Shown here: piece after piece, positions 16,832-25,651 of the stretch
How positions within the stretch are numbered: the stretch's first letter is position 1
Layout of the letters: every line of letters begins with the position of its first letter
Source of the DNA: an uncultured Pelagibacteraceae bacterium
Lineage (GTDB): Bacteria > Pseudomonadota > Alphaproteobacteria > Pelagibacterales > Pelagibacteraceae
Length of the DNA stretch: 40,220 nt
Assembly: GCA_902628305.1 (NCBI GenBank)
Contig: CACOMK010000009.1
Location: 1-40,220 of the forward strand
Reading direction: 5' to 3'
Notes under the pieces: model-generated
Databases searched by the model: none
The model's input: the letters and a program-made list of their open reading frames with translations, nothing else
What the model was told of the DNA's origin: nothing
Position numbers and translations under genes: made by a program

Positions 16832-18369
16832 TTTCTAAGTCTCTTAAATGAAAATATAAAAAAAATATACAATAAAATTACAAATCCAAAAACTTTATTT
16901 CCAAATTTTGCAAAAGGTGTGGTCCCTATTTTTTTCACCTCGTTTAAATCAATGTAACCTGAATTATTTATATCAACTTTTTTCTCAATAATTCCTAATG
17001 GGTTAATTATTGCTGATATCCCATTATTTGCAGACCTTAATACGTATTTTCCACTCTCGATTGCTCTAAAAGTACTGTGAATAAAATGTTGGTTAGGACC
17101 AATCGATTTACCAAACCAACCATCTTCAGAAATATTTACAATATAATCAAAATTATTATTTATAAAAATTTTGCCTGAATAAATTATCTCATAACAAATA
17201 AGAGGTAAAATTTTCAATGATAAATTATTATGATTCAGATCAATTATCTCTCTTTCCTCACCTTTTGAATAAGATTGATAATCATTAGTGATTGTTTTAA
17301 AACCAAAATTCTTTAATGTTTTTTCAAAAGGCAAAAATTCACCAAAAGGAACAAGATTAATTTTTTTGTATAAATTTATAACATTAAGGTTGTGGTCAAA
17401 AATAGCTAATGAATTAAAATATTTAGTAGTTTGATTTTCATCTTCTTTGCTATTAATTCCAATTGCTAACAAATGATTTTTGTTTAATTTATTTTCAAAC
17501 AACCATTTGTATTCTTTAAATTGATCTCGTGAAATACCTGGAATTATACCCTCAGGCCAAATAAAAATTATTTTTTCGTTTTTTTTAAATGAGCTAATTT
17601 CAATTAACTCTTCTATTGCAGATATGGGATCAATATTATTATAAAATCTATCTATGCTAATATTTGAACTTAAAACTCTTACTTTATAATCAAGCTTTTT
17701 TACCTCTTGGTTATTAAATTTTTTTAAATTTTCTGCACCAAGTATATAAAATGACATTGTCGTAATAAGAAATGCAAAACAAATAATAATATCTTTTTTA
17801 TTTTCTCTTAAAATAAATATTGATGGGCATGTAAATAATGAAATACAAAAAAGATTAAAGCTATAAGTGCCTATGATTGATGTAATGTTTAAAATTTCAA
17901 TTTGATTAGAAAAACTATAAGCAATTAAATTCCAAGGAAATCCAGTGAGTATTGATCCTCTTAGAAATTCTACTATTCCAAATATTAAGCAGAAAAGAAA
18001 AAATGAACCCAAATTTTGTTTTGGTTTTAAAACTACAAATATATAAGCGACTAAAGAGTAAAACAAAGCCAAGAAACCAGGTATTAAAATTATTGTAAAA
18101 GGTATTAAAAACTTAAAATTTTCATCAAAGGTTAAAGATATAGAAATCCAATATAAATTACTTACAAAATAACCAAACCCAAATAACCATCCATAAAGAA
18201 AAAATATTTTTTTATTTTTATAAAACTCAATTTTTTTTATTATAAAAATATAGAATAAACTAAATGTTAAAAAATTTATTATGAAATAATTAAATGGAGG
18301 TAAACTTAAAGAAGTAAGCACTCCTAACAAAATTAAATAAATTAATTCGATATAAAATTTATTTTTCAA
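16828..18369 (-). CDS. lnt: Apolipoprotein N-acyltransferase
   Basis: A 513-residue inner-membrane enzyme adding the third acyl chain to lipoproteins. Several membrane helices fill residues 8-215; the periplasmic nitrilase-like domain (about 230-480) has the catalytic triad Glu273 (IWPEGIIPG), Lys336 ([15 protein letters not shown]) and Cys392 ([10 protein letters not shown]), at nearly E. coli positions; a last helix (about 490-507) closes the protein. The gene is one base from ybeY and overlaps metK by four bases. Its presence fits a cell with outer-membrane lipoproteins such as the BON lipoprotein at 29520. Confidence 0.95.
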   Translation of the reverse strand: MKNKFYIELIYLILLGVLTSLSLPPFNYFIINFLTFSLFYIFIIKKIEFYKNKKIFFLYGWLFGFGYFVSNLYWISISLTFDENFKFLIPFTIILIPGFLALFYSLVAYIFVVLKPKQNLGSFFLFCLIFGIVEFLRGSILTGFPWNLIAYSFSNQIEILNITSIIGTYSFNLFCISLFTCPSIFILRENKKDIIICFAFLITTMSFYILGAENLKKFNNQEVKKLDYKVRVLSSNISIDRFYNNIDPISAIEELIEISSFKKNEKIIFIWPEGIIPGISRDQFKEYKWLFENKLNKNHLLAIGINSKEDENQTTKYFNSLAIFDHNLNVINLYKKINLVPFGEFLPFEKTLKNFGFKTITNDYQSYSKGEEREIIDLNHNNLSLKILPLICYEIIYSGKIFINNNFDYIVNISEDGWFGKSIGPNQHFIHSTFRAIESGKYVLRSANNGISAIINPLGIIEKKVDINNSGYIDLNEVKKIGTTPFAKFGNKVFGFVILLYIFFIFSFKRLRK

Positions 18370-18370
18370 T

Positions 18371-18832
18371 TTAATTTATTTTTGATTGTACAGATTTTAA
18401 TAATAGATTTTCCTCTTTTAACATTTTAGAATAATCTTTATTTTTTTTATGATCGAAACCTAAAAGATGAAGAAAACCATGTATGAATATTTTGGTAACT
18501 TTATCTTTAAAAGATTTTAAATCTTGTGATCTTGGTTTATCTAAATAATTATAGCTGATGATAATATCTCCAAGATAGGTATTTTTTGAAATTTTTATTT
18601 TTTTATCTAATGGAAAAGATAAAATATCGGTAGGTTTATTTTTTTTTCTAAAAACCTTATTTAATTTTTTAATATTCTTATTATTTGAAAGTAATAAGGT
18701 TAAGGTTACATTTTTATTCAAAAATTTATATTTTTTAGGAAAAGCTTTACATATTTTTTTAAAAAAAATATCCTTATTTTTAATCCTTTTTGACCAAGCC
18801 TTCTCTTCTGAGAAGACATTAATACTAATCAT
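18371..18832 (-). CDS. ybeY: Endoribonuclease YbeY
   Basis: A 153-residue zinc enzyme involved in 16S rRNA 3'-end maturation and ribosome quality control. The zinc motif HGFLHLLGFDH supplies His118, His122 and His128; NKPTDILSFPLD is the other conserved block. It overlaps phoH by eight bases, and the phoH-ybeY pair is conserved across bacteria. The corC-like gene that often separates ybeY and lnt is missing. Confidence 0.95.
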   Translation of the reverse strand: MISINVFSEEKAWSKRIKNKDIFFKKICKAFPKKYKFLNKNVTLTLLLSNNKNIKKLNKVFRKKNKPTDILSFPLDKKIKISKNTYLGDIIISYNYLDKPRSQDLKSFKDKVTKIFIHGFLHLLGFDHKKNKDYSKMLKEENLLLKSVQSKIN

Positions 18833-19820
18833 TATTCGAATATGCTTTAACTATTTTAGAGACAAGTGGATGTCTGACTACATCTGAGTGATCAAAATCT
18901 ATTACAGATATTTCCTTTAAATGTCCTAGCAACTCTTTTGATCGGACTAATCCTGACATGCTTTTATTAGGTAAATCAATTTGAGAAGGATCCCCATTAA
19001 CAACTATTTTTGAATTTTCTCCAATACGTGTTAAAAACATTTTAATCTGAGTATCTGTAGCGTTTTGCGCTTCGTCTAAAATTGCAAAAGAATTTTTAAG
19101 AGTTCTACCTCTAATAAAAGCTAAAGGTGCAATCTCAATATCTCCAATCTCAATCATTCTCTGTATTTTTTCAAAGTCAAAAAGGTCATATAAAGAATCG
19201 TATAAAGGTCTTAAATAAGGATCTACTTTTTCCTTCATATCACCAGGTAAAAATCCCAAACGTTCACCTGCTTCTACAGCTGGTCTTGAAAGAATAATTC
19301 TCTCAATCTTTTTTTCTAAAAGCATAGTTAAACCTACAGCTACTGCCAAAAAAGTTTTTCCAGTTCCCGCTGGTCCAGCTGAAATTATGATATCACTCTC
19401 CCTTAAAGCTCTAACATAGCTTTTTTGTTTTTCAGATCTAGGAATTATAGATTTTTTTGGAGTTTTGATAATATCTGTAACATTGTTATTTTTTACTTTT
19501 TCATTAATCATAAAATTATCAACTGACGAAGATATATCTTTATTCTCTATACTTCCATTATTAATAAACTGATTAGCTAAAAATTGAATGGCGTTCTTAA
19601 TTTTTTCATTCTTTTCAGGTGTTGATTTAATTAAAATTGAATTTCCTCTTGAATATAAGCTGCAATTTGTAATTTTTTCTAATTCTTGTAAATTTTTGTT
19701 AAATTCCCCAACAACACCCATTAACAAGTTATTGTCATGAAATATAACGCTTAAAGAATTATTATCTGAATAAACAAATTTTAATAATTGTTCGATATTT
19801 TTTTTACTTGAATTACTCAA
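18825..19820 (-). CDS. PhoH-like ATPase (YbeZ)
   Basis: A 331-residue cytoplasmic P-loop protein. Residues 1-90 form the N-terminal region typical of YbeZ; the ATPase domain has Walker A GPAGTGKTF (149-157), Walker B FAILDEAQNA (about 243-252) and the downstream block ENSKIVVNGDPSQIDLP. YbeZ proteins act with YbeY in RNA metabolism, consistent with the overlapping neighbour. It starts two bases after miaB stops. Confidence 0.93.
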   Translation of the reverse strand: MSNSSKKNIEQLLKFVYSDNNSLSVIFHDNNLLMGVVGEFNKNLQELEKITNCSLYSRGNSILIKSTPEKNEKIKNAIQFLANQFINNGSIENKDISSSVDNFMINEKVKNNNVTDIIKTPKKSIIPRSEKQKSYVRALRESDIIISAGPAGTGKTFLAVAVGLTMLLEKKIERIILSRPAVEAGERLGFLPGDMKEKVDPYLRPLYDSLYDLFDFEKIQRMIEIGDIEIAPLAFIRGRTLKNSFAILDEAQNATDTQIKMFLTRIGENSKIVVNGDPSQIDLPNKSMSGLVRSKELLGHLKEISVIDFDHSDVVRHPLVSKIVKAYSNND

Positions 19821-19822
19821 AT

Positions 19823-21151
19823 TTAGGCAACCTTTTGATTTAAATTGGTTATAATTTCACCGAATAAAGTATATCTGCTATAATCTTTAATTCTTACTTG
19901 AACTATTTTTCCGATATCACTCTTCTTACCGTTAAAAATTACAGGTGTCATATACTCTGATCTGCCAAAAGCTTTGCTTTTATCTTCGGTTAGATTTTCA
20001 ACCAATACATCGAGGACTTTATCTTCTAATGATTTGTTCATTTGAATTTGATTTTCGAATAAAATAGTTTGAATTTTTTCTAATCTTTCTACAGAAATTT
20101 TTTTTTCAATTAAATCTAAATTTTCAGCTACTGTTCCAGGTCTTGGACTAAAAATGAAAGAAAAAGAATTGATAAATTTTATTCTTTTAATTAAGTTATA
20201 AGTATCCTCAAAATCCTGATCTTCTTCGCCAGGATAACCTATTATAAAATCGCTTGAAAATTCTATTCTTGAATTAATTTCCTTTAATTTATCAAATGTG
20301 CTTAAATATTCCTCAATAGTATGTTTTCTATTCATTAACTTTAAAATTTTATTGGATCCACTTTGAACAGGCAAATGCACTAGTGGTGTTAACTTTTTTG
20401 AAATTTTATAAACTTCAAGTAAATCTTTGGTCATATCTTTAGGGTGGGAGGTTGTGTATCTAACTCTTTTAATTTCAGTTAATTTTTCAATACTTAAAAT
20501 CAAATCTGATAATCTATATCCTTCATTATTATAAGCGTTTACATTTTGACCAAGTAATATTATTTCTTTTGCGCCATTGTCAGCTAAATATTTTGCTTCA
20601 TCTAAAATTTGATTAAATGGTCGAGAATACTCTGGTCCTCTAGTATATGGGACTACACAAAAATGACAAAACTTATCACATCCTTCTTGAATAGTTAAGA
20701 AAGATGAAACTTTTCCAGCTTCATTTTTAATTTTACTCAAATATTCAAATTTTGAAGTCGCATCAAACTCTGTTTCCTCTTTTTTTTTATTTTTCTCAAT
20801 ATGATTTAGTATCGTATCGTTAATTTTATGATAAGACTGTGGCCCAATTACCAAATCAATGTATGGTTCTCTTTTAAGCATTTCCTCATTTTCAGCCTGA
20901 GCCACACATCCAGCAATAATTACGAGTGGTTTTTTTTTAGATCTAAATTTTTTTTTTACTCTACCTATTTCATGGTAAACTTTTTCTTTAGCTTTATCTC
21001 TAATATGGCATGTGTTTAATAAATAACAGTTTGCATCTTCATAATGTTCAGTTTTATCAAAACCAATTTTTTTTACTGAGTCAAATATTCTATTTGAGTC
21101 ATACTCATTCATTTGACATCCAAAAGTTTTAATAAATATTTTTTGACTCAT
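19823..21151 (-). CDS. miaB: tRNA-2-methylthio-N6-dimethylallyladenosine synthase MiaB
   Basis: About 442 residues from MSQKIFIKTFGCQMNEYDSN. It is a radical-SAM methylthiotransferase that modifies A37 of tRNAs reading UNN codons. The auxiliary cluster ligands are Cys12, Cys48 and Cys82; the radical-SAM cluster is Cys158-x3-Cys162-x2-Cys165 (EGCDKFCHFC); the TRAM domain ends the protein. The frame is open 16 codons further upstream into the fur gene, but the chosen ATG (21149-21151) begins one base after the fur stop and gives the family's N-terminus. Confidence 0.96.
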   Translation of the reverse strand: MSQKIFIKTFGCQMNEYDSNRIFDSVKKIGFDKTEHYEDANCYLLNTCHIRDKAKEKVYHEIGRVKKKFRSKKKPLVIIAGCVAQAENEEMLKREPYIDLVIGPQSYHKINDTILNHIEKNKKKEETEFDATSKFEYLSKIKNEAGKVSSFLTIQEGCDKFCHFCVVPYTRGPEYSRPFNQILDEAKYLADNGAKEIILLGQNVNAYNNEGYRLSDLILSIEKLTEIKRVRYTTSHPKDMTKDLLEVYKISKKLTPLVHLPVQSGSNKILKLMNRKHTIEEYLSTFDKLKEINSRIEFSSDFIIGYPGEEDQDFEDTYNLIKRIKFINSFSFIFSPRPGTVAENLDLIEKKISVERLEKIQTILFENQIQMNKSLEDKVLDVLVENLTEDKSKAFGRSEYMTPVIFNGKKSDIGKIVQVRIKDYSRYTLFGEIITNLNQKVA

Positions 21152-21152
21152 A

Positions 21153-21578
21153 TTATTGGGATTTTTTCTTAATCCCATATAACTCAAGTTTATGGTCAAC
21201 TAAAGTGTATCCATACTTTTCAGCTATTTTTTGTTGTAGCTGATTAATTTCATCGTCAACAAATTCTATAATTTCACCAGTTTTGATATCTATTAAATGA
21301 TTATGATCATCATTTAATTCATATCTTGCTTTACCAGTTTTAAAATCATGTTTAGTTAGTATGCCAGCCTCCTCAAATAACTTTACTGTTCTATAAACTG
21401 TAGCAATACTAATTTTTGGATCTATTTTTAAAACTCTATTATATAATTCATCAACATCTGGATGGTCAGACTCACCATAAGCTTCTTTTGATTCCAATAT
21501 AACACGAGCTATTGTTTTTCTTTGATCTGTTAGTTTTAAACCTTTTTTTTGAAACTTTTGTTCTAATTGATCTGACAT
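21153..21578 (-). CDS. fur: Fur/Mur family metalloregulator
   Basis: A 141-residue DNA-binding regulator distinct from the Irr in this window. The winged helix includes LKLTDQRKTIARVIL and SIATVYRTVKLFEEAGILTKHDF; the C-terminal part has HNHLIDIKTGEIIEF and ends LVDHKLELYGI. There is no cysteine, so no structural CxxC zinc site, which fits the alphaproteobacterial Fur/Mur group that often senses manganese. Which metal it senses cannot be decided from sequence. Position between tsaB and miaB is conserved in alphaproteobacteria. Confidence 0.9.
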   Translation of the reverse strand: MSDQLEQKFQKKGLKLTDQRKTIARVILESKEAYGESDHPDVDELYNRVLKIDPKISIATVYRTVKLFEEAGILTKHDFKTGKARYELNDDHNHLIDIKTGEIIEFVDDEINQLQQKIAEKYGYTLVDHKLELYGIKKKSQ

Positions 21579-21593
21579 TTTTTAATTTTAACC

Positions 21594-21974
21594 CTAATAA
21601 ATAGGATTAATCAAATTTTTTTCAATTTTAAATTTTTCACACAAATCAGGGATATTTTCATATTTTACGTCTTTTTCCCCCTTAAAATCTTGAATACTAT
21701 AACAGTAATAATCAATTTTGTTAATTAAATGAAATGCTTTAACTATAGATAAAGAATTTCTGATACCCGCAAAACTACCCGGACCTCTGTTTAAATAAAT
21801 CGTTTTAAGGTCTTTTGGATTTAATTTATGAGAATTTAAGAAATTATTAATAATTAAAGTTAATTTTTCATAATTAATTTTAGTATTCTCTTTGGTAATA
21901 TTATAAATATCATTACTAGTAATGATCATTAAAAAAATTTTTTCACCGGTTACATCAATTATTAGTTTACTCAT
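21594..21974 (-). CDS. tsaB: tRNA threonylcarbamoyladenosine protein TsaB (short form)
   Basis: About 126 residues from MSKLIIDVTGEKIFLMI. TsaB is the ASKHA-fold partner of TsaD in making t6A37 of tRNA. The diagnostic LNRGPGSFAGIRNSLSIVKAF (62-82) is present, and the final NPIY recalls the PLYLR-type end of normal TsaB. Everything between is compressed: usual proteins are about 200-230 residues, so most of the second lobe is missing. The frame continues 17 codons upstream (to 22025), but only the inner Met gives the normal beta-strand start. The first 53 bases overlap head-to-head with the divergent deacetylase gene. rimI, commonly found between tsaB and fur, is absent. Confidence 0.8.
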   Translation of the reverse strand: MSKLIIDVTGEKIFLMIITSNDIYNITKENTKINYEKLTLIINNFLNSHKLNPKDLKTIYLNRGPGSFAGIRNSLSIVKAFHLINKIDYYCYSIQDFKGEKDVKYENIPDLCEKFKIEKNLINPIY

Positions 21975-22983
21975 AATTATTTTATTTTCTAATATAATTT
22001 CTAAATCAGATGAAAATAATATCAAATACTATTCTAAAGATGAAGGAATTCTATCAATAATGTATCATCGTTTTAATGAGAATAAATACCCTTCAACAAA
22101 TATCAAAATGGATATGTTTAAGGAACATATGAATATAATTAAAAACTTAAATTACAATTTTCATGATCCAAATAATTTTGAGCAGCAATTTGATATTCCA
22201 AAATCAAAAAAAGAAATTCTTTTAACTATCGATGATGCTTTTGAATCTTTTTATAATGAAGCATGGCCTTATTTAAAAAAAAATAAAATTCCATTTATTT
22301 TATTTGTTTCTACCGAACCGGTAGGAAAAAGAGGCTATATGACTTGGAAACAAATAAAAGAAGTTGAGATTAATGATTTTGCATTTATTGGTCATCATTC
22401 TCATACACATAAATACCTTATTGATGTAAGTAATGAAGAATTTATTCTTGATATTGAAACAGCAAATAAAATTTTCCTAAGAGAACTTGGTTATGTACCT
22501 AGTTTATTTTCATACCCATTTGGTGAATACTCTAAATTTATGAAGGACTATATATCTAAAAATTTCAAATATGCCTTTGGTCAGCATTCCGGTGTAATTG
22601 ATTTAAATAAAGATAAATTTGAATTACCTAGATTTCCAATTAATGAAAAATATGGAGAGTTAAAAAGATTTAAATCAATAATAAATTATTTTCCTCTTGA
22701 ATATAAAAAAATATTGCCAGAGGAAAAACAACTATTCGAAAATACAAACCCTCCAAGTTTCAGAGTTGAATTTTTTATGGAGCAAAAAAATTTAGCTAAT
22801 ATTAATTGCTATTCTAATGAGGGAGATGTTTGGGAAAAATCAAAAACCAATTTTACTAATAATTCTCTAACTATTGAATTTAGAGAACCATTTAAACCAA
22901 GAAGAGGTAGAATTAATTGTTCACTGAATGATGATGGAAAGTGGAGATGGTTTGGTGTTCAATTCCCTATTAAAGAAAATTAA
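21922..22983 (+). CDS. Exported polysaccharide deacetylase
   Basis: A 353-residue protein with an N-terminal signal/anchor segment (Lys4-Lys5, then IFSPVTSIISLLIIILFSN, residues 6-24) followed by a NodB-type deacetylase domain (about 40-230). Metal and catalytic residues are in LTIDDAFESF (Asp104, Asp105; the usual TFDD reads TIDD) and the HSHTH motif at 159-163, which supplies the HxxxH ligands. SYPFGEYS corresponds to motif 3. Residues about 255-353 form an additional small domain with PPSFRVEF and a terminal RWFGVQFPIKEN; its function is not recognised. Likely substrates are N-acetylated envelope glycans. Its first 53 bases overlap the start of tsaB on the other strand, and its stop overlaps the next, convergent gene by four bases. 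Confidence 0.85.
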   Translation: MIIKKIFSPVTSIISLLIIILFSNIISKSDENNIKYYSKDEGILSIMYHRFNENKYPSTNIKMDMFKEHMNIIKNLNYNFHDPNNFEQQFDIPKSKKEILLTIDDAFESFYNEAWPYLKKNKIPFILFVSTEPVGKRGYMTWKQIKEVEINDFAFIGHHSHTHKYLIDVSNEEFILDIETANKIFLRELGYVPSLFSYPFGEYSKFMKDYISKNFKYAFGQHSGVIDLNKDKFELPRFPINEKYGELKRFKSIINYFPLEYKKILPEEKQLFENTNPPSFRVEFFMEQKNLANINCYSNEGDVWEKSKTNFTNNSLTIEFREPFKPRRGRINCSLNDDGKWRWFGVQFPIKEN

Positions 22984-24044
22984 ATCAAGCTTTCTAGATC
23001 TTTGCTTGAAGGTAGTAGTCTAGCCTCATCAAAATCTTTTAAATTATTCTGTTCGATAATTTTTTGTAAAACCTCTATATATTTGTTTCCTGTTTCAGCG
23101 TATTTATCTAAATGCTTAGACAAAATTAAACTATCTAATGGTTTATTTAGATTTCTAAGTTCTGTTCTAGATTTTCTTAAATTTTTATACGTTGAGTGTG
23201 TATTTAAATTTCTTAAGTAAGCTCTAACAGATAACTGTAAGCTATGAAATTTCATAACTTTATGGTCTTTGCCCTCATCAGCATTTTTAGGTTTTAATCC
23301 TTCTCCAGACCAAGTCCATTGTCCGAATAAAGCATTTCCTTTTAAAGCAAATCTTGAAGTACCCCAACCGGTCTCTTTGGCAGCTTGAGCTATTGCTAAT
23401 GAAACTGGTATTTCGTCCATTCTTATTTTTAAAGTAGATAAATCATTTTTTCTTACACCATATTGTTTATATTTTTTTTCTAACCATTTTTTTTCAATAT
23501 CAGTGTTGCTATTTTTATTTAAAATTGTGAATAACCTTTTTCTATCAACTCTAATTTTATTATTTTCCTTAACTATTAAAGGGAGAACAATTTTTATAAA
23601 CATATCTTTTCTTTTTTTAGTATTAGAAATGTTTTTAATTTCATTTGGAAGAAGACCAATATCTATTGGTTTAACTAACTTTGTATCTCTCACATCCTTT
23701 AAATTATAATTTACCTCTTCAAATAATGAGGCAATCTCAGATGTTGTATATCTGACTAGATTAATTTCAGAATTATTTTCTTCTAAAATATCATATAATA
23801 AATCTCGTTCATCAGCATCTGCAGTCGAATCTTCCTCAATTAGTTTATCTCCTTTTAAAGTATTATTTAAAATGTGTTTTGAGTTATTGGTAAATTCTTT
23901 ATTTTTAAAGTTTTTATCAGTGAAATTAATAAATATTGGAGCTACATAAAAAAATAAAATTACAATAAAAGAACTTAAAAAAAATTTTGAAATTATGTCA
24001 AAACTTTTATTTTTCATAAAATTTGGTTTTTTAAATTTTCTCAT
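22980..24044 (-). CDS. Bax-like glucosaminidase, membrane-anchored
   Basis: A 354-residue protein with an N-terminal hydrophobic anchor (about residues 14-38, IISKFFLSSFIVILFFYVAPIF) and a periplasmic region. The C-terminal half is a glucosaminidase domain of the Bax (COG2992) type: IPVSLAIAQAAKETGWGTSRF, with the probable catalytic Glu in AKETGWG, followed by GNALFGQWTW and LQLSVRAYLRNLNTH. It probably cuts the glycan backbone of peptidoglycan. It begins six bases after nfuA on the same strand, so it is probably in the trpS-nfuA transcript, and faces the deacetylase gene. Confidence 0.85.
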   Translation of the reverse strand: MRKFKKPNFMKNKSFDIISKFFLSSFIVILFFYVAPIFINFTDKNFKNKEFTNNSKHILNNTLKGDKLIEEDSTADADERDLLYDILEENNSEINLVRYTTSEIASLFEEVNYNLKDVRDTKLVKPIDIGLLPNEIKNISNTKKRKDMFIKIVLPLIVKENNKIRVDRKRLFTILNKNSNTDIEKKWLEKKYKQYGVRKNDLSTLKIRMDEIPVSLAIAQAAKETGWGTSRFALKGNALFGQWTWSGEGLKPKNADEGKDHKVMKFHSLQLSVRAYLRNLNTHSTYKNLRKSRTELRNLNKPLDSLILSKHLDKYAETGNKYIEVLQKIIEQNNLKDFDEARLLPSSKDLESLI

Positions 24045-24050
24045 AAATTA

Positions 24051-24593
24051 TTATTGTATAGCCACAACTTCTTTTACCTCTGGTAGATAATGACATAAAA
24101 GATTTTGAACACCTTGTTTTAAAGTCATTGTTGAACTAGGACAACCTGAACAACTTCCTTGTAATTGTACCTTAACAATTCCATCTTTAAACTCTTTAAA
24201 TTTTATATCTCCGCCATCTCTAGCAACAGCAGGTCTTATTTTTTCTTCTAAAATTTTTACAATTTTTTCCTCAATTTCACTTAAATCTAAATCTTTTTCT
24301 TTTATATTTTCATCAATTACAAATTCTTTACCATCTGCATAAAAATCATTTATTAGAGAAATTACAATATGTTTTATTTCATCCCACTTGATGTTGTCGT
24401 TCTTATTTACTGAAATAAAATCTTCACCTAAAAAAATACCCTCTACACCATTTATTGAAAAAATATCTCTAACCAATTCATTTTGCATATCATCTTTATT
24501 TGTAATTTCATAAGGACCGCTATTTGAAACCTTCTTCCCAGGAAGAAATTTCAAAGAATTTGGATTTGGTGTTACTTCTGTTTGCACGAACAT
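24051..24593 (-). CDS. nfuA: Iron-sulfur cluster carrier NfuA-like protein
   Basis: A 180-residue protein with an N-terminal Nfu_N domain (1 to about 88, beginning FVQTEVTPNPNSLKFLPGK) and a C-terminal NifU-like domain (about 105-178) with the cluster-binding CSGC motif in QGSCSGCPSSTMTLKQG. It carries and transfers [4Fe-4S] clusters to target proteins; MiaB and Nth in this window are plausible clients. Order trpS-nfuA-tsaB-fur is typical of alphaproteobacteria, here interrupted by two envelope genes. Confidence 0.93.
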   Translation of the reverse strand: MFVQTEVTPNPNSLKFLPGKKVSNSGPYEITNKDDMQNELVRDIFSINGVEGIFLGEDFISVNKNDNIKWDEIKHIVISLINDFYADGKEFVIDENIKEKDLDLSEIEEKIVKILEEKIRPAVARDGGDIKFKEFKDGIVKVQLQGSCSGCPSSTMTLKQGVQNLLCHYLPEVKEVVAIQ

Positions 24594-24645
24594 AAATTAT
24601 ATATAGTCAATATTTTGAAAATTAAAACTTGATAATAAATTTAAC

Positions 24646-25647
24646 TTAAAAACCTACTATTTCTTTGATTCTTTCAATCTTTTTAGAAGCAATCATATTT
24701 GCTTTTTCAACTCCATCTAGAAGAATTTCATCTAAGTAACTTTTATCTCCTAAAAGTTTTTTTATCTCATTAGAAATAGGTTCAATTTTATTAACAAGTT
24801 CTTCAGCTAATTGTTCTTTAAATTCTGAAAAATTTTTACCTGAAAAATTTTTTACTGAGTTTTGTAATGTAGAATTAGTTAAGCTTGAATAAATTCCTAA
24901 AAGATTCCTTGCCTCTGATCTTTCCTCAAGCTCCTTTATATCTTGCGGCATTGGCAAAGGATCAGTTTTTGCTTTTTTGATTTTGTTTATTATTTGATCT
25001 TTATCGTCTGTTAAATTTATTCGACTTAAATCTGATAATTCTGATTTACTCATTTTTTTTGAACCATCTTTTAAACTCATTATTCTTGAAAACTCTTTTT
25101 GAATTAAAGGTTCCGGAACTTTAAGAAAATTTTCTACATCAAAATCATTATTAAATTTTTGAGCTATATCTCTACATAATTCCAAATGTTGTTTTTGATC
25201 ATCACCCACAGGAACATGAGTGGCATCGTATAAAAGAATATCAGCCGCCATTAGAACTGGATAAGAGTATAATCCAATACTAGCCTTCTCCTTATCTTTT
25301 CCAGCTTTCTCTTTAAATTGTGTCATTCTATTTAACCAGCCCATTCTAGCAACACAGCTTAATATCCATGCTCCTTCTGCGTGAGCAGCCACTCTAGATT
25401 GATTAAAAATTATACTTTTTTTGGAATCTATTCCACTTGCTATAAATGTTGCAACAGTTTCTCTAATGTTATTTTTTAATTCTTTAGGATCTTGCTTTAC
25501 TGTAATAGCATGTAGATCAACTACACAAAAAATACATTCGTTCTCGTGATCATTATTTAAATCTACAAAGTTTTTTATAGCGCCTAAATAATTTCCTAAA
25601 TGAAGATTACCTGTTGGCTGGACACCAGAAAAAATTTTTTTACCCAT
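24646..25647 (-). CDS. trpS: Tryptophanyl-tRNA synthetase
   Basis: A 333-residue class Ic synthetase. The HIGH-like motif appears as [12 protein letters not shown] (13-24) and the KMSKS loop as [11 protein letters not shown] (about 195-205); [11 protein letters not shown] is the tryptophan-site block. Length is normal. It starts four bases after the murJ stop, the conserved alphaproteobacterial order murJ-trpS. Confidence 0.97.
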   Translation of the reverse strand: MGKKIFSGVQPTGNLHLGNYLGAIKNFVDLNNDHENECIFCVVDLHAITVKQDPKELKNNIRETVATFIASGIDSKKSIIFNQSRVAAHAEGAWILSCVARMGWLNRMTQFKEKAGKDKEKASIGLYSYPVLMAADILLYDATHVPVGDDQKQHLELCRDIAQKFNNDFDVENFLKVPEPLIQKEFSRIMSLKDGSKKMSKSELSDLSRINLTDDKDQIINKIKKAKTDPLPMPQDIKELEERSEARNLLGIYSSLTNSTLQNSVKNFSGKNFSEFKEQLAEELVNKIEPISNEIKKLLGDKSYLDEILLDGVEKANMIASKKIERIKEIVGF

Positions 25648-25651
25648 AAAA

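Noticed and set aside
16828..16900. SAM riboswitch before metK
   Set aside because: metK overlaps lnt by four bases and no SAM-II or SAM-V-like structure is visible; known riboswitch placement would need a free leader.
21154..21199. Longer MiaB starting inside fur
   Set aside because: The extra 16 residues overlap the fur coding region and precede the typical KIFIKTFGCQMN start; the ATG at 21151, one base after the fur stop, is better.
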